Origin: Bin87 sp965116565
GTDB lineage: Bacteria > Chloroflexota > Dehalococcoidia > Lucifugimonadales > UBA3495
NCBI GenBank assembly: GCA_965116565.1
Contig: OZ220699.1
Span: 3,658,001 to 3,722,000, forward strand
Length of the DNA: 64,000 nucleotides
Reading direction: 5' to 3'
The notes beneath the pieces were generated by a model. The model searched no databases and was not told the DNA's origin. It saw only the letters and a program-made list of their open reading frames with translations. Shown in pieces: positions 51,313 to 59,333 of the stretch. The translations under genes and the position numbers were made by a program. How positions within the stretch are numbered: the first letter of the stretch is position 1; every line of letters begins with the position of its first letter.

Positions 51313-51672
51313 ATGGCCGAGCTATACAGCGAACGATGCACCGCCTGCCGGCGCGATTCGCCGCACGTTACCGACGAAGAAATCGCCGTGCTGCACCCCT
51401 CAGTGATCGACTGGGCGTTGATTGATGAGTCGGGCATTCCCAAGCTGGACCGGCAGTTCAAGTTCCGCAACTTCGTGCAGGCCCTGGATTTCACCAACGC
51501 GCTGGGCGAGCTGGCGGAGTCCGAAGGGCATCACCCGCGCCTGACCACCGAGTGGGGTCGCGTCAGCGTGACCTGGTGGACGCACAAAATCCGCAACCTG
51601 CACCGCAATGACTTCATCATGGCGGCGAAGACGGATCAGATATACGCCGAGCACGCACCGGCGGAGGGGTAG
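51313..51672 (+). CDS. phhB: 4a-hydroxytetrahydrobiopterin dehydratase (PCD/PhhB)
   Basis: A 119-aa pterin carbinolamine dehydratase that recycles tetrahydropterin after hydroxylase reactions. It has LDRQFKFRNFVQALDFTNAL, the active-site pattern GHHPRLTTEWGRVSVTWWTH (usual HHPxxxxxYxxVxxxxxTH) and a C-terminal DFIMAAKTD helix. It has a Cys pair at the N terminus (CTACRR) that most members lack. Start chosen at the ATG 7 nt after AGGAGG. No phenylalanine hydroxylase is nearby. Confidence 0.88.
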   Translation: MAELYSERCTACRRDSPHVTDEEIAVLHPSVIDWALIDESGIPKLDRQFKFRNFVQALDFTNALGELAESEGHHPRLTTEWGRVSVTWWTHKIRNLHRNDFIMAAKTDQIYAEHAPAEG

Positions 51673-51678
51673 CAATTG

Positions 51679-52095
51679 ATGTATGCCGTTCCTGACATAC
51701 CTGCCGCACCTAGAGAAAAGATGAACCGAGTTTTCGCCACCTAACCGGAGTTGATGGCGGTAACGCTGTACGGCTCCCGCGCCACTGGCTAGGCGAAACC
51801 GCGCTCCGACTTCGACTTGGCCACCCACGGCATCACCGATCACTACCGGCCGGGTCGGCCGGCGTTGGATTTGGAGGATCTGAACATCCCGCAGAAGTGC
51901 GACGTGCAGGCGTGCGAAAGCATGAACCAACGGTCGCTGCAACGGCATATTGACGAGGTGGGTATCGAGATTTACCGGAGGAAGGAAGGATACAAGACGG
52001 ATGGACTTGAACACGCGGAAGGAACGGTTTTCACTGGCATATATCAACGCCGTGGCAACTTATGCAAACTGCGAGGTAATGGAGCCGAAGGTTGA
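51679..52095 (+). pseudogene. Dead minimal nucleotidyltransferase (MNT)
   Basis: A frame with two internal stops (TAA at 51742-51744 and TAG at 51790-51792) reads MYAVPDIP...NRVFAT*PELMAVTLYGSRATG*AKPRSDFDLATHGITD. GSRATGxAKPRSDFDL is the MNT active-site signature, with both Asp retained. The frame goes on through the DUF4365 start. A HEPN partner is absent, so the module seems to be lost, unless the stops are sequencing errors. Confidence 0.65.
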
Positions 52096-52480
52096 CCGAG
52101 GTAGCGTGGATGGCTTTCTAGTGGGACCGGCCCGAGGGCGTGACCTAATCAGATTCCAAGCCAAGGCCACTGAACGGAATGTAGTACGAGGCAACCAACT
52201 GCATTTTCCGCTACCGGTGCGCGATTACAACCATATGCGCAACGCCGACGCTCCTTTCGTGCTGATTGTGGTTCGGTTGCCGGACGATGAGAGTCAATGG
52301 TTGACGCAAACCGATAATGAGCTTTGCCTGCGCTATTGCGGTTATTGGCTTTCACTGGCAGATTATCCATCGACCGCTAACACTGCCACTGTGACGGTTC
52401 ACATTCCATTGGCAAATATTTTCAGTAGTTCTCGACTCACCGAATTGATCGTCCAAGCGGCAAGAGGAGAACAATTATGA
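52001..52480 (+). CDS. DUF4365-domain protein
   Basis: A 159-aa protein of the DUF4365 family, which is nuclease-like and often found in defence loci. The core reads VDGFLVGPARGRDLIRFQAKATER (a PD-(D/E)XK-like strand with Asp and QxK), then YNHMRNADAPFVLIVVRLPDD and CGYWLSLADYPS, and IPLANIFSSSRLTELI. Start ATG with a GGAAGGA site. It overlaps the next gene by ATGA, so they are translationally coupled. It follows the dead MNT gene. Confidence 0.75.
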   Translation: MDLNTRKERFSLAYINAVATYANCEVMEPKVDRGSVDGFLVGPARGRDLIRFQAKATERNVVRGNQLHFPLPVRDYNHMRNADAPFVLIVVRLPDDESQWLTQTDNELCLRYCGYWLSLADYPSTANTATVTVHIPLANIFSSSRLTELIVQAARGEQL

Positions 52481-53304
52481 AGGTGCAAATACGAGACCAT
52501 GAGGCGCTGGAGTCATTAACCGCTGCCGGCTTGCGGGAATATCTGGAAGCAAATGGCTGGTCTTACGCTGGACACTGGGGAGAGCGCCCTATCGTCATAT
52601 ACAGCAAGGAGCAAGATGCTCGGAAGTGGGAGATACTGGTCCCACTCCGAGATACCGCCAGTGACTACGCCGAGATGCTGGGTTTGGCAGTTACCACTCT
52701 GGCCGAGGCTGAAGATAGGTCTCAGTTGGACGTGTTTGGCGACCTGACCAACTGGAGCATCGACCGGGCACCACCGACCAATCACGGAGAGACAAAGAAA
52801 GCACCCAACATCTGGCGCGTTGGCGCTGAGAAAGGCAAGTACACCGAACATTTCGTGGCCGGCGGATATGCGGCGGCTGGCTGGATACGAGGCGTCGACC
52901 TGACCGAGGTCAAGGAGAAAGAAGAATTTAAACGGCTTTTTCGGAAAGAGAATTCCTCCGCCACGCCCGCTCAGGTTAATGGTAACGCAGCGCAAATCCG
53001 TCGCTTTATAGTGGAAATCAAGCCCGGAGATTACATCATCACGCCAACAACGACGTACAACTTGCTACGATATGGCCGCGTCAAATCCGGCGTTTACTAC
53101 AAGGCCGAGCCCGACGACGGCTGTCCGTTCCCGCACCGTCGCCAGGTCGATTGGGCCAAGCGACCTCTGAATAGCCAGGAATTCCCCCAAAAACTCTACA
53201 ATGCGATGAAATTTCCTCAATTGACAGTGTACTCGGTTCGTCATCGGGAACAGTTCCTAGCGGCGGTCGTCGAGTCACTGTGGCTAAACGCTCGTTGGCT
53301 GTGA
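52477..53304 (+). CDS. Mrr-N/PUA-like protein coupled to DUF4365
   Basis: A 275-aa protein with two parts. Residues 1-95 form a domain with LREYLEANGWSYAGHWG and WEILVPLRDTASDYAEMLGLAV. Residues 108-270 resemble the PUA/EVE-like N-terminal domain of Mrr-type and other modified-base-reading restriction proteins: IWRVGAEKGKYTEHFVAGG, IVEIKPGDYIITPTT, LRYGRVKSGVYY and HRRQVDWAKRPL, with the typical final LTVYSVRH. It lacks an obvious nuclease motif; the DUF4365 partner may supply that. A defence role is inference. Confidence 0.6.
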   Translation: MKVQIRDHEALESLTAAGLREYLEANGWSYAGHWGERPIVIYSKEQDARKWEILVPLRDTASDYAEMLGLAVTTLAEAEDRSQLDVFGDLTNWSIDRAPPTNHGETKKAPNIWRVGAEKGKYTEHFVAGGYAAAGWIRGVDLTEVKEKEEFKRLFRKENSSATPAQVNGNAAQIRRFIVEIKPGDYIITPTTTYNLLRYGRVKSGVYYKAEPDDGCPFPHRRQVDWAKRPLNSQEFPQKLYNAMKFPQLTVYSVRHREQFLAAVVESLWLNARWL

Positions 53305-53354
53305 ACCAGTTGACCAGCTCATCAAACACTCGTTTTGAACAGGAGCCACCACCA

Positions 53355-54377
53355 ATGAGAGTTGTTTATTCACTGAGATCGCGGGAGTTTGACGGCGTGG
53401 CCGCCGAGGCGGCGTGGGCAGAATCGGCGGGTTATGACGGCGTTTCAACCAATGAAACGGCGCACGATTCGTTCCTGCCCCTGGCGGTGGCCGCCACGTC
53501 CACCAGCCGGGTCACGCTGGAAACCCACGTTGCCATCGCCTTCCCGCGATCGCCCATGGTGGTGGCATACACCGCACGCGACCTGCAGGACGGCAGCGGC
53601 GGACGGTTCCGGCTGGGGCTTGGCACCCAGGTCAAGGGGCACATTGAGCGGCGGTTTTCCACCCGGTGGACCGGCTCGGCGGGGTCGAGGCTGCGCGAGT
53701 ACGTGCAGTCGCTGCGCGCGATCTGGAACTGCTGGGAAACTGGCAGCAACCTGGAATACCAGGGCGACTTCTACCAGTTCTCGTTGATGACACCGTTCTT
53801 CAGCCCCGGCCCCAGCGAGTACAACCCGCCCGAGGTGTACACCGCAGCGGTGAACGGGTACAACTGCCTGGTGGCCGGAGAGGTCAGCGACGGCCTGATG
53901 CTGCACAGCCTGACCTCACCCGAGTACATCCGGCAGGTGGTTCAGCCCAACGTGGCCGAGGGCGCGCGGCGGGCCGGACGCAACCCGGAGGACGTGAACA
54001 TCGTGGGCGGCGGGTTCATCGTGACCGGGCCGAACCGGGAGGCCATCCGGCAGCAGGCAGAGGAAACCCGCCGCCGCATATCCTTCTACTCCTCCACTCG
54101 GACGTACTTCCCGGTGCTGGAGTGCCACGGCTTCGAGGATATCGGCACGGAACTGCACCGGCTGTCCCGCGAAGGCAAGTGGGACGAGATGCCCGGCCTG
54201 GTGCCGGACGAGATGCTGAACGCCTTTGCCACCATCGGCGAATATGACGAGATCGCCGGCAAGTTCCGGGAAAAGTACGGCGACCTGGTGGACGAAATGC
54301 ACTTCTCGTTTGATGCGCCCACGGACGCCGAACAGGCCCAACTGCAACGCATCGTGCGGGACCTCCAGGAACTGTAG
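53355..54377 (+). CDS. Luciferase-like F420/FMN-dependent oxidoreductase
   Basis: This 340-aa LLM-class TIM barrel protein has AAEAAWAESAGYDGVSTNETAHD (15-37), ATSTSRVTLETHVAIAFPRSPM, LQDGSGGRFRLGLGTQVKGH and IRQVVQPNVAEGARRAGRNP. The pattern is close to the F420-dependent subgroup (TIGR03617-like). Start: ATG 9 nt after AGGAG. It has no close operon partner but an MmcB-like gene begins 9 bp after its stop. Substrate unknown. Confidence 0.87.
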   Translation: MRVVYSLRSREFDGVAAEAAWAESAGYDGVSTNETAHDSFLPLAVAATSTSRVTLETHVAIAFPRSPMVVAYTARDLQDGSGGRFRLGLGTQVKGHIERRFSTRWTGSAGSRLREYVQSLRAIWNCWETGSNLEYQGDFYQFSLMTPFFSPGPSEYNPPEVYTAAVNGYNCLVAGEVSDGLMLHSLTSPEYIRQVVQPNVAEGARRAGRNPEDVNIVGGGFIVTGPNREAIRQQAEETRRRISFYSSTRTYFPVLECHGFEDIGTELHRLSREGKWDEMPGLVPDEMLNAFATIGEYDEIAGKFREKYGDLVDEMHFSFDAPTDAEQAQLQRIVRDLQEL

Positions 54378-54386
54378 CAACGAAAG

Positions 54387-55175
54387 TTGACTGAGGAATA
54401 TCCATCTGAAATTGAACTTGACCCTCAGCGGTTCAAGCTGGGCAGCGAATCGGAACTCACCTACCGGCTGAAGTGGGAAGCCTGGGAGTGGCTGTACTGC
54501 GTGGCCCGCTGCCGTTGCATCGGGCTGGAGGTGCGGCTGCAAGGCCCGTGGGGGTCGGTGATTGACGTGGTGGGCGTCGGCCCGGCCAACACGATCTACG
54601 TGATGGAGGTCAAGGTGTCCCGGTCGGATTTCGCGCGGGACAACCACACCGACGCTGACCTTGCCCGCCTGCGCAAGCGGGCCGATTCATTGGCGCGACG
54701 AATCGAGCTGGCGGATGCGCCATCATACCGGACGTCTGCTGGCGACCTGGACCGGTTGCTGCAAGAACAGGAACGACTGCGCGAACGACTGGCTACCGTA
54801 TCCACCAAGTTCCACGACCCGCGGTTTTTGAGTATCGCCGACTATCACTACATCATGGCGCCCCGGGGCGTCGTGCTGGCCGAAATGCTGGCCGGCGGAT
54901 GGGGTCTGCTGGAGCAGGGTCCGCGAGAGGTCGTGGCAGCGCCCACCAAGCACATACGGAAGAACGGTGGCATCATGTCCAACGTGCTGCGGTCGGTGGC
55001 GCGGGCCAACTCAACGGCTATGATGCGGGCGCACGGGGTACGGTTCGGGAGCGACGGGGCTGTTTTTCCGCGCCCCGGTGACGAGCGCTTTCCCGCGTAC
55101 GTGCGGGGCGAACAGGCGACAAACAGGACCGCAACGGCAATCACGGAGGATAAGCATGGCTGCCATCAAGATTGA
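54387..55175 (+). CDS. MmcB-like PD-(D/E)XK nuclease-fold protein
   Basis: A 262-aa protein with the MmcB/DUF-type endonuclease core: Asp60 in GSVIDVVGVG and Glu74-x-Lys76 in VMEVKVSRSDFARD, the PD-(D/E)XK motif. A coiled coil of about 45 residues (LARLRKRADSLARR, LLQEQERLRERLATV) sits inside the domain between two core strands, which is unusual. YHYIMAPRGV and a basic C terminus follow. TTG start without a strong ribosome site. MmcB proteins are linked to DNA repair. It overlaps the isochorismatase gene by 20 bp. Confidence 0.65.
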   Translation: MTEEYPSEIELDPQRFKLGSESELTYRLKWEAWEWLYCVARCRCIGLEVRLQGPWGSVIDVVGVGPANTIYVMEVKVSRSDFARDNHTDADLARLRKRADSLARRIELADAPSYRTSAGDLDRLLQEQERLRERLATVSTKFHDPRFLSIADYHYIMAPRGVVLAEMLAGGWGLLEQGPREVVAAPTKHIRKNGGIMSNVLRSVARANSTAMMRAHGVRFGSDGAVFPRPGDERFPAYVRGEQATNRTATAITEDKHGCHQD

Positions 55176-55761
55176 TCCTGGGCAAACGGCGCTCCTGATC
55201 CAGGACATGCAGAACGAGTTGATCAAGGGCGGCGCGATGCCGGTGCAGCCGTACTCGGGCGAGGAGATCATTGCCAACAGCGTTCGATTGCTGGAAAAGG
55301 CCCGCGCCGTCGGCATGCCGGTGATCTACGTGGTGGTGAACCGCCGGCCGGATCGTCGGGACGCGCCGCGGCCGCCCTTCGGGGCGCCGGCCAGCGCGTC
55401 GGACGCAGGACCACGCCTCACGGCCGGTACGCACGATGCGGAGGTGGTATCCGAGCTTGCGCCGGATCCCGAGGACCCGGTTGTTATCAAGCACACGACC
55501 AGCCCATTCAACACCACTGACATCGAGGTGTACCTGCGCCGGTTCGGCATCACCACGCTGGTCCTGACGGGCTATTCCACCACGGGCGTAGTGGAGGGAT
55601 CGCTGCGCGACGCCAAGGACAAGGACTACGACTGCATCGTGGTGCGGGACTGCTGCGCGGGCGGCACGTCCACCGAGCACGACGTGTGCATGGACATCAT
55701 CTTCCCGCGCATGGCGTGGGTGGCGACGGCGGACGAGGTTATTGGGGCGATTGAGGAGTAG
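55156..55761 (+). CDS. Isochorismatase-family hydrolase lacking the Cys nucleophile
   Basis: A 201-aa cysteine-hydrolase-fold protein. The triad Asp is Asp17 (LIQDMQNEL) and the Lys is Lys112 (VIKHTTSPF), but the site of the nucleophile in TGYSTTGVVEGSLRDA is Val145, not Cys. True isochorismatases (EntB, PhzD) also lack Cys, whereas amidases of this fold need it. So it is not a nicotinamidase-like amidase; vinyl-ether hydrolysis or another chemistry is more likely. Start: ATG after GGAGG at 55146-55150. Confidence 0.83.
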   Translation: MAAIKIDPGQTALLIQDMQNELIKGGAMPVQPYSGEEIIANSVRLLEKARAVGMPVIYVVVNRRPDRRDAPRPPFGAPASASDAGPRLTAGTHDAEVVSELAPDPEDPVVIKHTTSPFNTTDIEVYLRRFGITTLVLTGYSTTGVVEGSLRDAKDKDYDCIVVRDCCAGGTSTEHDVCMDIIFPRMAWVATADEVIGAIEE

Positions 55762-55785
55762 GCGGTCGGTACGAACCGGATTCGA

Positions 55786-56637
55786 TCATTCAGGACGTAA
55801 ATCTCGGTCGACCAGTTTGTGCCAGTGCACCATCCCACGGTCGATGGTGTCCTGGATTTCGTTCACGTTCTGGATGCTGGCGATGGCCGGATGGGCCGGA
55901 TGGCCGGTGAAGCGGGTCAGGAGGCCGGCATTCCGGATGGCGCGACGGGTATCGCGCTCATCGGCGGTATACGATATCTCCATAGCGATGTACTGTGTCT
56001 CACCGTTTGTGTCGGTGGCTTCGATGACCAGATCGGCGCTGCGGAAACTAAGAATATCGCCATCGGCAATTCCGGAAGTGTCGGCAGACGTTGTCATGCT
56101 GACGAGGTCGCCGTATGACAGCGTGCGCACCATCCGGAAACCCATCACGATGGCCACTCCATCTGCCTGCCTGATGGTTTCGTCGCGGGCGTGGAACCCT
56201 TTGACGGTACCCAAGTCATCTCGAATCGTGCGGACATCGTTTTTGAGTTGCCCCACATCCTCCTTCAGCTGTGCCACATCTTCACGAATCTCTCGGACAT
56301 CCGATTCCAGGCGATCCGTACGCCCGCTGGCTTCTTCGTTGAACTGGCGCTGATCCTGATTGAACCGGCGTTGTTCCTCGTTGATCTGGCGCTGATCCTC
56401 GCTGAACCGACGTTGTTCTTCGTTGAACTGGCGCTGATCCTCATTGAACCGGCGTTGTTCTTCGTTGAACTGTTCGGTATCGGCCATGAACTGCTCAGTG
56501 GTCGCCGCGAAGCGATCGAAGCGCGCGGGCAAGTTCATCAGTTCCTCGGTGAGGATCTCGCGCCGAACTTCCGCTTTCCACTCCGGCCGCTCACGCAGCA
56601 CGCGGAGTATGTCATCGCTGGTATGGATGATTACCAT
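55786..56637 (-). CDS. Coiled-coil repeat protein with nuclease-like C terminus
   Basis: A 283-aa protein with a long helical coil. Residues 57-102 consist of six to seven copies of a 7-residue unit (E/Q-E/D-Q-R-R/Q-F-N), with EEQRRFN and EDQRQFN alternating, encoded by 21-bp repeats at 56332-56469. A second coil (VREIREDVAQLKEDV) follows. The C-terminal 100 residues (ADLVIEATDTNGETQYIAME, EISYTADERDTRRAIRNAGLL) resemble the PD-(D/E)XK-like end of DUF3782-type proteins. Copy number of the unit may vary between strains. Function unknown. Confidence 0.65.
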   Translation of the reverse strand: MVIIHTSDDILRVLRERPEWKAEVRREILTEELMNLPARFDRFAATTEQFMADTEQFNEEQRRFNEDQRQFNEEQRRFSEDQRQINEEQRRFNQDQRQFNEEASGRTDRLESDVREIREDVAQLKEDVGQLKNDVRTIRDDLGTVKGFHARDETIRQADGVAIVMGFRMVRTLSYGDLVSMTTSADTSGIADGDILSFRSADLVIEATDTNGETQYIAMEISYTADERDTRRAIRNAGLLTRFTGHPAHPAIASIQNVNEIQDTIDRGMVHWHKLVDRDLRPE

Positions 56638-56678
56638 GTTGTCCCTACCGCACCATTATACGCCAACCGCCCGCCGGA

Positions 56679-57491
56679 CTAGCGGTTCAGCAGCCACCAT
56701 TCGTCGGAGCCGAGGTTGAACTCGATGCGGCGGAAGCCCTCAGCGTATGGGACTCCGCAGCGTTCGCCCTGGAGCCGTGAGCCCTCGGTCATGCGGTCCA
56801 ACCGCTGGGAGCGGGTGCGGGCGCTGATCTGGGACTCATGCCGGCTGAGCGCCTCCGCCTTCATGAGTATGTGCTTCTCGGTTATGGAGATGAAGGTATC
56901 GGGTCGCTCGGAGCCCCAGAGCAGGGCCTCGCGCACCTGGTGGGGTTCCAGGCCCTCGTCGGTAATCTGCTCGGGGAAGTCCAGCCAGCTCCAGGCGTAG
57001 GAGAATGCGGCGTCGAGGGCGGCCTGGCCGCTGTGCCGGTGGTCGCGGTGGGTGTGGGAGGTGACGCGGTAGGGGTCGATGCCGAAGACCACCTCGGGTT
57101 TATGCTTGCGGATCTGGCGCACGACCTCCCCGCGGTACTCGTGGGTATCCTCAAGCTCGCCGTCGCCGTAGCGCAGGAACACCACCTCGGCGACGCCCAG
57201 CACGTTGGATGCGTTTTGCTGTTCGACCTCGCGGGTGGCGGCCAGAGACTCGGGGGTGAAGGACCGGTCGCCGGTGCCCTTGTTGCCGTTGGTGCACATG
57301 AGGATGACCACTTTTGTGCCGGACTCGGCGATCCACTTGGCCATGGTCGCGCCGCAACCGCCCTCAGCGTCGTCAGGGTGGGGCGTGACCACCAGGGCGC
57401 AGCGCGGAGCCTGATCCATCACGCGGGGTTCGGGAGCGTATTCCTGGTTGGGGTAGCCCCATCCGTCGATACCGTGGGGTCGGCTGGTCAT
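56679..57491 (-). CDS. PIG-L-family deacetylase (second copy)
   Basis: A 270-aa LmbE/PIG-L metal-dependent deacetylase with the zinc motif VVTPHPDDAEGG (34-45), EVEQQNASNVLG, VFLRYGDGEL and the second metal site VTSHTHRDHRHSGQAALDAA (about 143-162). The N-terminal 30 residues (MTSRPHGIDGWGYPNQEYAP) are an unconserved leader. Substrate unknown. It is set 41 bp after the coiled-coil gene, same strand. Not a close paralogue of the 34874-35683 protein. Confidence 0.88.
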   Translation of the reverse strand: MTSRPHGIDGWGYPNQEYAPEPRVMDQAPRCALVVTPHPDDAEGGCGATMAKWIAESGTKVVILMCTNGNKGTGDRSFTPESLAATREVEQQNASNVLGVAEVVFLRYGDGELEDTHEYRGEVVRQIRKHKPEVVFGIDPYRVTSHTHRDHRHSGQAALDAAFSYAWSWLDFPEQITDEGLEPHQVREALLWGSERPDTFISITEKHILMKAEALSRHESQISARTRSQRLDRMTEGSRLQGERCGVPYAEGFRRIEFNLGSDEWWLLNR

Positions 57492-57522
57492 GTTGGTTCT
57501 CCGTCGTACGTTGCAATGGGTA

Positions 57523-57544
57523 GGGGCGAATGATTATTCGCCCC
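57523..57544. repeat. Palindromic repeat, GGGGCGAAT family
   Basis: GGGGCGAAT / ATTCGCCCC with a 4-nt loop GATT, same family as 4572-4597, in the gap upstream of PIG-L. Confidence 0.75.
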
Positions 57545-57619
57545 CGTTGGATGCTGGATTCCCGCTTTCGCGCGGGATGACGATCCTGCCACAAGCTCAG
57601 GATGATCGGCGACGTGGAG

Positions 57620-59038
57620 CTATCCGCCCATGTGGAATACGACCATCTTGAGTTCGGTCATTTCCTCGATGGCGTAGGCGGGACCCTCCTTGCCCATGCC
57701 GCTGTCCTTGAGCCCACCGTAGGGCATGACGTCGGCGCGCCACTGGGGCGATGAGTTAATGTGCAGGTTGCCGGAGTGGACTTCCTGCGCGAACTTCATG
57801 GCCCAGTCCACGTTCTGGGTAAAGATGCCGGCGGAGAGGCCGAACCGGGTGTCGTTGGCCTTGGCGATGGCGTCGTCAATGTCGTCGAAGGCGCTGACGG
57901 CGACGGCGGGCCCGAAGAGTTCCTCACGGGAGATGAGCATGTCTGGGCTGGCGTCGGCGACGACGGTTGCGGTGTGCAGGGTGCCTTCACGTCCGCCGCC
58001 GGCGATGACGCGGGCGCCCTGGCCCACGGCCTCGGCGATCCAGCTTTCAACGCGCTCGGCGTCGGTCTGGCGGATCATGGGGCCCATCTTGACGTCCTCG
58101 TCGAAGGGGTTGCCGACGCTGAACTCCTGGGTGGGCTTGACCAAGGCATCGAGCAGGTCGGCGTAGATGGTGCGGGCGGCGAAGACGCGCTGGGTGGAGA
58201 TGCAGACCTGGCCGGCGTTGGCAAAACCGCTGGCCACGGTGGCGGCGGCGACCTTCTCGATGTCGGCGTCGGACATGATGATGAGCGGGCTGTTGGAGCC
58301 CAGTTCCATGGTGACCTTCTTGATGCCGGCGTTGCGGCAGATCTGGTCGCCCACTTCCATGCTGCCGGTGAAGGTGATCTTGCGGACATCGGGCGAGCCG
58401 GTGATGGCGTCGCCGATCTCGGCGCCGGAGCCGGTGATGGTCTGGATGGCTTCCTCGGGCAGGCCGGCTTCAAGCAGGATCTCGGTGAGCTTGAGGGCGG
58501 ACAACGGGGTGTCGCCGGCGGGCTTGAGGATCACGGCGTTGCCAGCGGCGAGGGCGGGCCCCACCTTGTGGCAGACGAGGTTCAGCGGGAAGTTGAAGGG
58601 CGCGATGGCAGCCACGATGCCCACGGGCACGCGGATGGTGAACCCGAACTGGCTGACGACGCCGGGAGCCGCATCCAGCGGCACGGTCTCGCCGTGCAGG
58701 CGCTTGGCCTCTTCGGCGGAGAGGGTGATGGTCTGGATGGCGCGCTGCACTTCGCCCCGGCCCTCGGCGATGACCTTACCCTCCTCGCGGGTGATGGTCT
58801 CGGCGAGGTCGTCGGCCCGTTCGTCCATGAGGTCGGCGGCGCGCTTGAGGATGGTGTAGCGGCGGTGGGCCGGCAGCTTGGCCATCACGGCGGCGCCGCG
58901 GACGGCGCTGGCGATGGCGGCCTCAACGTCGGCGGCGGTGCCGCGGGGCACGGTGTCGAACGCGCTCTGGTCGAAGGGATTGATGACGGGCATCTTGGCA
59001 TCACGGTCAACCCACTGGCCGCAAATGTACATCTTCAT
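57620..59038 (-). CDS. Aldehyde dehydrogenase (lactaldehyde/semialdehyde type)
   Basis: A 472-aa NAD(P)-dependent aldehyde dehydrogenase. Visible are PVGIVAAIAPFNFPLNLVCHK (about 138-158), ITFTGSMEVGDQI, the catalytic Glu in VTMELGSNSPLI (about 241-252), catalytic Cys in NAGQVCISTQRVFA (about 276-289), EELFGPAVAV and the C-terminal MPYGGLKDSGMGKEGPAYAI. The residues match the lactaldehyde/glyceraldehyde-3-phosphate (non-phosphorylating) branch. I use the ATG at 59038 with AGGAG 9 nt upstream; an upstream frame adds 22 unconserved residues. Confidence 0.93.
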   Translation of the reverse strand: MKMYICGQWVDRDAKMPVINPFDQSAFDTVPRGTAADVEAAIASAVRGAAVMAKLPAHRRYTILKRAADLMDERADDLAETITREEGKVIAEGRGEVQRAIQTITLSAEEAKRLHGETVPLDAAPGVVSQFGFTIRVPVGIVAAIAPFNFPLNLVCHKVGPALAAGNAVILKPAGDTPLSALKLTEILLEAGLPEEAIQTITGSGAEIGDAITGSPDVRKITFTGSMEVGDQICRNAGIKKVTMELGSNSPLIIMSDADIEKVAAATVASGFANAGQVCISTQRVFAARTIYADLLDALVKPTQEFSVGNPFDEDVKMGPMIRQTDAERVESWIAEAVGQGARVIAGGGREGTLHTATVVADASPDMLISREELFGPAVAVSAFDDIDDAIAKANDTRFGLSAGIFTQNVDWAMKFAQEVHSGNLHINSSPQWRADVMPYGGLKDSGMGKEGPAYAIEEMTELKMVVFHMGG

Positions 59039-59253
59039 CGTGGGGGTCTCCTTGAGTGGATTCCGGAACGGACCGGAGGGTACATGACGGCGAAAAGGCG
59101 TCATGCGGCGAAGATTGTACTACGGGAAACGAGTTGCGACCAAATGGGAGACCGGTCGGCCCGGCTGCGTCGGTGTCAACGGGCATCTCGCATCGATGCG
59201 CACGGCGCATCGGATGCGCAGATTCATGCACGGACCGGGTTGTCAATTGAAAG

Positions 59254-59277
59254 CGGGGCGAATGATTATTCGCCCCG
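59254..59277. repeat. Palindromic repeat, GGGGCGAAT family
   Basis: CGGGGCGAAT / ATTCGCCCCG, loop GATT. Third clear copy; lies 56 bp from the end of the methyltransferase gene. Confidence 0.75.
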
Positions 59278-59333
59278 ACGAAAGTATCCCGGCAACGCGG
59301 CGTGCGACGATGGGGCAGCGTGGCCGCACGGGG

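Noticed and set aside
49149..51425. 758-codon plus-strand open frame over argH and the TIM-barrel gene
   Set aside because: It spans two real minus-strand genes and has no motif; shadow frame.
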